DNA of 41,700 bases from Diphasiastrum complanatum (Eukaryota > Streptophyta > Lycopodiopsida > Lycopodiales > Lycopodiaceae), in assembly GCA_029204225.1 (NCBI GenBank), contig MU835119.1, forward strand, positions 1 through 41,700, given 5' to 3'. Within the stretch, counting starts at the first letter, position 1; the number at the start of each line of letters is the position of its first letter. The notes beneath the pieces were generated by a model that saw nothing but the letters and a program-made list of their open reading frames with translations, ran no database searches and was not told the DNA's origin. Both the position numbers and the translations under genes were made by a program. Below are positions 34,869 through 41,700 of this stretch, in pieces.

Positions 34869-36515
34869 TTACAAGACATTTTGTGCACTTGAAGATACAT
34901 CAATTAAAATATTAAGTGCATAAATAATGTTGCCAAAGACAACTTGCCTTGCTTGATCCATATGATTGAGCCTTGATGGCTCCATCTTGATACTCAAGAT
35001 TCTTCTTGGAGTCCTCGGGTCTTGAGCTTGCTCCTCCACTTGACTTGACTCCAAACCATCAATGAATTGAATAAGGTGTTGATCCAAAGGTGCTTCTTCA
35101 AGTTTACAAATCTTCCACTCTTGAAAGATCACATTTCCACAATTGACAAATTCTTTGGATGAAAACAAGTAGATTCTACAATCTCTACTTGAAGAGCAAA
35201 ACACTACCATTATTCCTATCATTGAAATAGGATAATCTTTGGTCCTTACATTGGAATGATCATGCACAAAGCATGTGGACACAAAGATTTCCAAAGCAAA
35301 TGATGTTTCATCTTTTATGACTCTATTCAAACTATTACAAAAATAGTTATCCAATGAAATTGCTTTATCAACAACAAATGTAGATTTCAAAGCATCCCAT
35401 TTCATTGTCTTGTCATACAAAGTAATAAACACCATGGATCTTAAAGATAAGAAACAAGTCACCTCATGTCTATTACTACTTTCCAAAAAGTATTCAAAGA
35501 TAGTAGACTCTCCAATGCTCACCACCCTTGCAAGATGCACACTTGAATGGACAATTTGCATGCAATTTGATGACTCGGCCATTGTCATTGAGGACTCCCT
35601 TGGAACTCTCATGATTTGAGGCTGATCCTCAAGATCTTCCTCCTTTTGATGCTCCTCCTCAATGCAAGCAAAATCACACTTTGCCAAGATCTCCTCTTGA
35701 GTGATCTCCTCCTTTGCCAAGCTCATTCTTTCAAAAGCAACACTAGCTTCCAACTTAAACAATCTTCCATGTTTAAATCCCTTTGCAATGCAAACATCAT
35801 TCTTCAAGATGAAGCAAACACCATGCTTAAAGTGGACATCCAAACCACTTTCTAAGAGTAGACCAACACTAAGCATATTCTTGGTGATTGATGGTACATA
35901 AAGGACATTTTCTAGATCCATGCATTTTGAGGATTCTAGACACAAAGATATGGTGCCAACACCATCTATCCTACACTCTTCATCATTTGCAGTAAAGACA
36001 AACTTTTTAGCATCATTGAATGAGTGTAAGGTTGAGAAAAAGTCCTTTTCACAAGACATGTGGGAGCTAGCCCCACTGTCGATCCACCAATTGTCTCTTG
36101 AATTGCTATTGCTTGTTGGTGAGGATGTAGATGCCATCAAGAATACATCTACTTCATCCTCCTCCTCCTCCTTTGCAAGGTTTCCTTGTTTGTCCTCCTC
36201 CACTTGTGCTCTTAGCCTCTTGTAGCATTCAGATGCATAATGCCCCTTCTTTCCACAAAAGAAGCATTTTTGCTTTGACTTGTCCTTTGAGCTTGATGCA
36301 TCATCCTCTTCTTTGGCCTCCTTTGGATGCTTCTTCTTTCCATTGGTCTTCTTTTTGCCCTTGAATGAGAAATTGGCTTTCTCATCACCATCCTGCAACG
36401 ACAAGGAACTCATCCTAGATTTTGCATGGAGCATCCTACACTCTTCAGCCACTAATACACTGTGAAGTTTTTCTATAGTTGGCAAAGTGTCTTGGATGGC
36501 AAAACTTTGGACCAA
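34869..36515 (-). CDS. Copia gag (C-terminal half) and protease ORF ending in an integrase-tail-like stretch
   Basis: A 548-codon uninterrupted frame. Residues 1-45 continue the gag capsid (FAIQDTLPTIEKLHSVLVAE). A Lys-rich stretch leads to the zinc knuckle CFFCGKKGHYASEC (about 83-96), which binds element RNA. The protease active site is WWIDSGASSHMS (about 142-153), followed by ENVLYVPSITKNMLSVGLLL. From about 260 on, no integrase zinc finger or core is seen. Instead, after filler, VVFCSSSRDCRIYLFSSKEF and CGNVIFQEW resemble the conserved piece after the copia integrase (GYS...YRLY.......RDV.F). So a deletion seems to have fused protease to the integrase tail. The upstream gag frame is offset by one base, so translation of this copy from the gag start would not reach it. 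Confidence 0.88.
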   Translation of the reverse strand: MVQSFAIQDTLPTIEKLHSVLVAEECRMLHAKSRMSSLSLQDGDEKANFSFKGKKKTNGKKKHPKEAKEEDDASSSKDKSKQKCFFCGKKGHYASECYKRLRAQVEEDKQGNLAKEEEEDEVDVFLMASTSSPTSNSNSRDNWWIDSGASSHMSCEKDFFSTLHSFNDAKKFVFTANDEECRIDGVGTISLCLESSKCMDLENVLYVPSITKNMLSVGLLLESGLDVHFKHGVCFILKNDVCIAKGFKHGRLFKLEASVAFERMSLAKEEITQEEILAKCDFACIEEEHQKEEDLEDQPQIMRVPRESSMTMAESSNCMQIVHSSVHLARVVSIGESTIFEYFLESSNRHEVTCFLSLRSMVFITLYDKTMKWDALKSTFVVDKAISLDNYFCNSLNRVIKDETSFALEIFVSTCFVHDHSNVRTKDYPISMIGIMVVFCSSSRDCRIYLFSSKEFVNCGNVIFQEWKICKLEEAPLDQHLIQFIDGLESSQVEEQAQDPRTPRRILSIKMEPSRLNHMDQARQVVFGNIIYALNILIDVSSSAQNVL

Positions 36516-36532
36516 ATTTGCAAAGTCATCTC

Positions 36533-37024
36533 CTAGACCATTAAGGACATTTGTACAAGCTCTCCATCATGAATCTTCTCTCCAATGGAAGCCAACTCCC
36601 TATTTAGACACTTGATTCTGAGTACATAATCCTGTGCACTCTCCTCACTTCTCCTCATGCTTTGCAAAATTTGATTTCTAAGCATAAAAACTCTAGAAGT
36701 GTTGCTAGACTCATAGATTGATTTTAAAGACTCCCAAGCCTCTTTAGCATTAGTACAAGCTGATACTTCTCTCAACAAATCATTGCTCACATTCATCTTC
36801 ACACAATGAAGTGCAAGCCTAGATCTCTTCTTGTATCTAGCTAACTCCTGTGCACCTAGAGGTTCATCTTCATCTTCAATCAAGAACTCATAAAGGTCTT
36901 GGAGCACCAATAGTGACTCCATTCTAACCTTCCAAATAGCATAATTTGTAGAATTCAACCTCTCACTAGCTTCTAGAAGGTATGCTCCAGCAGATCCCAT
37001 CTTACTAGTGACTTCTACAAACAA
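36533..37024 (-). CDS. Copia gag N-terminal part (UBN2-type capsid)
   Basis: The gag start of the same element. LNSTNYAIWKVRMESLLVLQ matches the usual copia opening (L.G.NY..W...M...L). NDLLREVSACTNAKEAWESL, SRVFMLRNQILQSMRRSEES and RIKCLNRELASIGEKIHDGE are in family order. The frame ends VQMSLMV at a stop where the sense clearly continues one base over, so one base has been lost around 36545-36550. The sister ORF (36515-34869) carries the rest of gag. The first codon is uncertain; MGSAGAYLLEASERL, 8 residues on, is an equally good start. Confidence 0.88.
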   Translation of the reverse strand: MFVEVTSKMGSAGAYLLEASERLNSTNYAIWKVRMESLLVLQDLYEFLIEDEDEPLGAQELARYKKRSRLALHCVKMNVSNDLLREVSACTNAKEAWESLKSIYESSNTSRVFMLRNQILQSMRRSEESAQDYVLRIKCLNRELASIGEKIHDGELVQMSLMV

Positions 37025-37030
37025 GAAATA

Positions 37031-37370
37031 GATTTGATTGACTTGAAACTCACAAAGGTCTCACACTTGCAGTGTTTCACTCAAATTTGATTTCTAATCC
37101 AACAAATGGACTTATAATCACAGTTCTATCACTCCTCTCACAAAGCTGGAATGAAGATAAGATGAAGTGAAAACTACTTTCAAACAAATCTTGCCAAAAA
37201 ATGGATTTGATTGTCTCTAGAAACTCACTAAGGTCTCTCTCTTGTAGTTTTTCACTCATATTAGATTTCTAATCCAACAAATGGACTTATAATCTCAGTT
37301 CTAGCACTCCCTCACAAAGTTGGAATGAAGATAAGATGATGTGAAATCTACTTACAATCAAATCTTGCCA
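37031..37370 (-). repeat. Tandem duplication in the copia leader
   Basis: Units 37031-37196 and 37204-37370 share GATTTGATTG, CTAATCCAACAAATGGACTT and GGAATGAAGATAAGATGA at the same spacing (173 bases apart), with moderate divergence. They lie between the primer site and gag, where packaging signals are usually found. Confidence 0.9.
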
Positions 37371-37790
37371 ATTTTGGCTATTTTTGGACAAAAAAATGAC
37401 TTAATCTCTTTCTTCCTTCTTGGTGTACTTTCAAGACCTGTTTTTAACCTTAATAGGACTTGAACTCAGCCTATATTAATTAGATTTCATGAAACAAATT
37501 CAAATCTAATCAATGGCAAATGATCTGGGTAGATTATCCTAGGATCTCCGCCAAAAATTACACCAATAGCTCACAAATTGAATTTTTTTGGATCAAATGA
37601 ATACCATGCATTAAATGTAGGTTCAGAGGTGCCCACACATGTGGACAGTACGGATTTGTACCCCTACCAAGTTTGGGATCAAATATCCTCACCAAAATCA
37701 AGATTCTAGCTTGCCCTCTCAAGACTAGTTTTTGGCACCAAAACTTGCTAAAAATGGATTTGCATTAGATCAATGGCTTATGCTCTTGTA
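37371..37790 (-). other. Copia leader between primer site and duplication
   Basis: Non-coding 5' leader. It carries a CACATGTG palindrome at 37636 next to a GTACGG phrase that is also found in the LTR. No ORF. Confidence 0.7.
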
Positions 37791-37806
37791 CTTGGCTCTG
37801 ATACCA
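37791..37806 (-). other. Copia primer binding site
   Basis: TGGTATCAGAGCCAAG on the minus strand directly follows the 5' LTR; it is complementary to initiator tRNA-Met. Confidence 0.95.
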
Positions 37807-38507
37807 TGTGAAAGTACTGTACTTTAGGACCATAAATGGATCTACAAAAGATCCACAAGAGTGATTGGATGCTTGCTTAACAATCTATCAAAAAACTAGA
37901 CACAAAAAAGTTGATCTAGATTGGCAATTTGACAAACAACAAGCATTAACAATCAAAAGCATTGATAAACATTGAAATCCGAGATCACACGTGTGTAATA
38001 CAGGCTGTAGTACGGCCTTCAACCTGAGAAACAAGTAGAAATTGATTTTGTTTCATTTGGATCACAAAAACTCAATGTACATAGTGAACTAGCTTGAGAT
38101 TGCCAATGAGCTCCAAAAATTTTCTATCTTCTCACTATGGAGAGAGGGAATACATAGCAAATTCGACTTCCTTCTTGAAGTTAGGTGGATTTCCAACATG
38201 TAATAAGGAAGTTAACTCACTCTCCTTGACCTAAAATGAAACCCTAGTCTATTTCCTAGAGTTATGCTTGGTAGATAGCTAGTTGGTCAAATTTTCACCT
38301 TAAACTTAGGTGTAGGTCCTATAAAGTAGGGATGACCACCAAATAGACATGACCAACTCTCTTGACTTGACCTAACCTACATTAGGATGGGTTTCCCATG
38401 TGGCATCATGGCCTCACATGTGTGGGACCCACTTGTGTACACAATTTACACTATTCTACATGGTTTTTGATCAAGCTAGATGTGCCAATTTTTGGCAATT
38501 CTTCACA
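37807..38507 (-). repeat. Copia 5' LTR (701 bases)
   Basis: Partner of 33934-34634. It carries a CACACGTGTG palindrome at 37986-37995, where the 3' LTR has CACACATGTG; this is one of the few differences between them. Confidence 0.96.
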
Positions 38508-38512
38508 AGTCT

Positions 38513-40320
38513 TGGCAGACAAATAATTCAAAGATGATGGATGTGCACTTAACCCGAGACATTCTTGTAAAATGGATATTGTTGACTTTGTAAATGATTC
38601 CTCATTGTCAACTCAAAATTAAAAGCAAGCATATTTAAATATGAAGATTTTCATGACTAACTCTTGGTTGAGATTTTGTTGAATGCTTCCTTTTTCCTTT
38701 GGATCTAATTGCAATATTTCTAACTCACACTTTTCTAAGAAAGAATTTGTCGAAGCGGTCCGCTTCCAATGCACACATTCAATTTTCATCATGTTGTTGC
38801 TCTAAATGAAGCCAAGCACTTTAGCAGTCCAAGATGGATGATTTAATGATTGATTCCAAAATGTTCAATGTTGCAAAATGGATAAAGTGAATGATGTTCA
38901 CTTTGAGCTTGCTACTCTTCCAGAATGGATCTTAGATGATACAAAGACACAAGCTTAGTTTGAGTGGAAGGTGACGGATATGTTTTCTTCTTCATCATTC
39001 TGACACAAATCAAGATTTAAATACTTTTGTGCTTGTTAATAAAGAGTTGATTTGGCACTATAGGCTTGGGCAATTAAATTATGCACCTATTTTGAATATG
39101 TCTAGACAATATTTAGTATTTGATCTTGACTATCTAGATAAGAAAGTTGATTTACTGGTATGTCAAAGTTGTATCAAAGTAAGCAAACTAGGATACCATT
39201 TAGCTCAAATAATCACGATATAGCTAAAGGTTTATTAGATGTTGTTCATTGTGATAAAGTGGCCCAATGCAAACATAATCTCTAGTATATGCAAATTTTG
39301 TTATTACATTCATTGATAAATTAAAAAGAAATAGCTGCATATTTTGTGAAGCATAAATTAGAGGAATTTTACTTCTTCAAAATTTTTAAAGAGCATTCTG
39401 AAATTGAAATTGGTAAGAATCCAAGCTTGAAGGACTAACAACCGTGGAGAGTACATCTCAACTGAATTCAAGGAATACTACCTTAGCAAAGGCAATGAAT
39501 AATAGCACATCTCTCTTTATTCTCCTCGGTACAAGGGACTTATTGAGAGGAAAAATTGGACCTTAATTGAATCTACAAAATACTTGCTTACTTGCACCAA
39601 ATATCTCTGGGCTGAAGTTGTGTCCAAATTAGCTTATATTTAAAGTAAATGTGTGACTAAAGCTCCCAAGCCAAATACCTTCTAAACTTTGGACAAGCTT
39701 CAAACCATCATTGAAGAACCTCAAAGTCTTTTAATATAGTGCCTATGCACGAATCCCAAAGGAGATTAAGCAGAAACTGGACTCCAACAATATTAAATCA
39801 AATTCTATTGCAAATTTGAAATAGCATGATCAACTTACAAAACTTTAGCTGCTACTTTTGTCGCGAAACAGTCTTGTTCGTTTTCGTTTTGGTTGTCGCG
39901 AACACGAATTTGTGTCTACGAATTTTCTTTTGCGCGGAAGCTTCACAGGAACCTAGACACGTGACTGCACATCACAGAACACATTCTATTCTAGCAATCA
40001 GGACAGATGGCACAAGACAAGGAGATGCACGAAAAATAGAACAACTGTATTATCAGTTTGATTTTGGAGCCTGGTGTTCTGCTCATTGGCAAACTTCAAT
40101 AAATAAACAATTTATTGATAGTGACTCAGAGGAAGGCATTGCTATTCAACAACAACAACAACAACAAGATCATGAAATATACTCTTTATTATTTCTCAAA
40201 AGATCAACAAGAATTTGTACACTATTTGACAAGTATATTGATGAGTTTGTTTGTTATCTTATTCAAGAACCAACTACTATTGATGAAGCACTCACAAATC
40301 TTGACTCAGATCTGTGAAGA
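38513..40320 (+). pseudogene. Decayed copia: pre-integrase, integrase and linker
   Basis: Pieces of a copia polyprotein on the plus strand. 39029-39190 gives the GAG-pre-integrase zinc region (LIWHYRLGQLNYAPIL and LLVCQSC). 39280-39660 gives a broken integrase (NNRGEYISTEFKEYY, where TDNGGEY is usual; LIERKNWTLIE; WAEVVSKLAY). 39690-39790 gives the following block (AYARIPKEIKQKLDSN). 40255-40317 gives EPTTIDEALTNLDSDL, the linker before RT. RT is not present after it. Between about 39800 and 40110 the sequence has no copia match and may be an insertion; a poly-Gln stretch follows near 40150. Stops and frame changes are frequent. The left side meets the target duplication of the young copia. 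Confidence 0.82.
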
Positions 40321-40949
40321 GAAGCACAATTTGTCTTTTTGTTTCAAATCTCTCTCACAAAAAATCGTCAACTAAATCCCAAACTTAAAATCAAGATGTA
40401 ACCATAATAAAAAATACATTGAAAATAAATTTCCCAATAAATAAATATCATAATTGTAGTAGCCTTAGGCTACTTGTCATGTGTAAAGTTTCATTCACAA
40501 GGAATGGTGCTTTCTGTTGGATTATTCTTCTGATAATCGACTAATCGTTTTTAATCTTCATCCACTACATTACCAAGCTCTACAGTTTTATGCATGTTTC
40601 TATACAGTCTGTAGAAGTACATAGAATCGCTCATAGGTGGATTTCACAAGTAAATTTCTAGCAAGTACTAACTGGATAGATGTCAGCAATCAGTTGTCCT
40701 ACGCCCGTTATCTGCTTAGTATAAATAGCTAATCATACTTCTACATTTCAGTACAAGCAATTCATTCATGCAATGCATTGAAGTAGAATTTAACAGCTCT
40801 CTCAAGCTTTCAAGCTTGAACACTCTTGAGCATTCTAGCTTAGTTCTTAAGAGTTCATTTAGAGTTTTGCTATTAGCGCTTACTGCTTATCAGCGGAAGT
40901 GCAAATCAGACAAAGTTTTCAGAGATAGCATAGAGTGTGTGGTTTTTAT
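40321..40949 (+). promoter_or_regulatory. Possible LTR or promoter segment with TATA box
   Basis: TATAAATAG at 40720-40728 is followed within 60 bases by a Cys/Thr-rich run and no ORF of note. It precedes a stretch related to repeat R, so it may be the promoter part of an LTR. A hairpin TAGTAGCCTTAGGCTACTT lies at 40457-40475. Confidence 0.4.
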
Positions 40950-41110
40950 AAAATACAACTCAAGTTGAGAGAGCCTAAATTATTAGCTCCCACATGGTTT
41001 TCCATCTTTTGGGAATTACCATGGGCTCACAGTATATGCACTTAGCATATCAGTAGTAATTCTTGTGCTATCAAACTCGGCTCTCAAGAGGGACTTGGCG
41101 TCGTCAGATG
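40950..41110 (+). repeat. Dispersed repeat R, diverged copy 3
   Basis: CACATGGTTTTCCATCTTTT, GGGAATTACCATG, TTCTTGTGCTATCAAACTCG and GCTCTCAAG align in order with 22081-22180 and 26391-26465. Confidence 0.6.
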
Positions 41111-41700
41111 CAATGGAGGACGTGAGGGGTCGTCGGGGCGTGTCCGATCGTAGGGGGTAGGCACCGGGTTATGCAAAAGGGCATGTGTCAGATGCAAAAA
41201 AAAAAAATTTGGATCGTCATATTTGACCGGCGAGTTTTGACGTTGGATCTTGGCTCGTCGAATCTAATTGTTCAAAAATTTCTAACTCATAGGCTAATAA
41301 AAGTTTAACAAAAGAAACAAAACTTTAAAATTGAAGAATGAAGTACTTCTCTCTCACTGAAAAAAACATATCCAAAAAGAAAATTTCTAAATTCCTGGTA
41401 TTCTAACCATCTCCACTAATTTGATCATAACTTTTTTAATATTGATCCAAATTCACACACACTCAGTATTTTTGAAAAGCTAAACAAAAGATCTATCAAG
41501 CTATAGTATTAGATAAATTATAGGAGGTGATTTGATAGGTCAAATTAACCACAGAACATATTTGAAAAAAGAAGAAAAACTAGTAAAACTAAGCTAAAAT
41601 AAGGTACAATAGTTTGGATACTAATCCAAAATGAATATGAAAATAAACAAATCATCTAAAAAAAGTAGAGATGACATAAAAAAAATCAAATATGAAAATT
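41111..41700. other. Gene-free end of window
   Basis: A short GC-richer patch (41100-41175), then AT-rich sequence with poly-A runs. No coding signal. Confidence 0.5.

Larger units (their letters stand above)
33929..38512 (-). mobile_element. Young non-autonomous Ty1/copia element with perfect target duplication
   Basis: The element occupies 33934-38507 and is flanked by AGTCT on both sides (33929-33933, 38508-38512). Its two 701-base LTRs differ at about nine positions by eye, without indels. Termini are TGTGAA...TTCACA. On the minus strand the order is 5' LTR (38507-37807), primer site, a leader with a duplicated segment, gag, gag-protease ORF, polypurine tract and 3' LTR (34634-33934). 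Integrase core, reverse transcriptase and RNase H are absent, so it must have moved with enzymes from a relative. It is the youngest insertion that can be dated here. Confidence 0.96.

Noticed and set aside
34869-36515. 548-codon ORF as a host gene
   Set aside because: The zinc knuckle and DSGAS protease site, together with flanking LTRs, primer site and target duplication, make it part of a retrotransposon.
36533-36560. Programmed ribosomal frameshift between gag and gag-protease
   Set aside because: The break falls inside the capsid domain, not at a gag/pol border, and no slippery site with a downstream structure is evident. A point indel is simpler.

Overview
The window looks like nuclear DNA of a land plant. 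It is packed with layered Ty1/copia, Ty3/gypsy and CACTA (En/Spm-type) remains, split by short GT-AG introns (76-137 bases where mapped), long AG/GA microsatellites and AT-rich spacers. A seed-free plant such as a fern is my guess, but no marker decides it. I see no intact cellular gene, no rRNA or tRNA gene and no CRISPR array. Almost every protein-coding segment carries stops or frameshifts.

Layout. 1-1690 (+): decayed copia reverse transcriptase and RNase H. 2229-4497 (-): CACTA transposase pseudogene split by an LTR-like insertion. 4498-6628: gene-free, with a direct duplication and paired fold-back structures. 6629-6879: (AG)n. 7193-8160: LTR-like segment with a copia RNase H tail. 8625-12806 (-): multi-exon pseudogene whose C-terminal half has the motif order of a beta-class N4/N6 DNA methyltransferase and whose N-terminal half has a possible ParB-like box. 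14030-16841 (-): gypsy pol fragment. 16842-28043 (+): an 11.2 kb gypsy insertion with paired LTRs, PBS, PPT and near-matching target duplications. Its interior holds a gag-only gypsy on the other strand, a hairpin-dense tract and a 200-base inverted repeat. 28069-30825 (+): two unrecognised pseudogenes with spliceosomal introns. 33934-38507 (-): a young non-autonomous copia element with 701-base LTRs, a perfect 5-base target duplication and a gag-protease ORF, but no reverse transcriptase. 38513-40320 (+): decayed copia integrase and linker. 40440-41100: a promoter-bearing repeat segment.

How the parts fit. The insertions are nested. The 11.2 kb gypsy landed at the edge of the minus-strand gypsy fragment, and the young copia is the most recent datable event (about 9 differences between its LTRs, counted by eye). 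The two most unusual items are the split, intron-bearing methyltransferase pseudogene at 8625-12806 and the unexplained hairpin-rich tract at 18420-21230.
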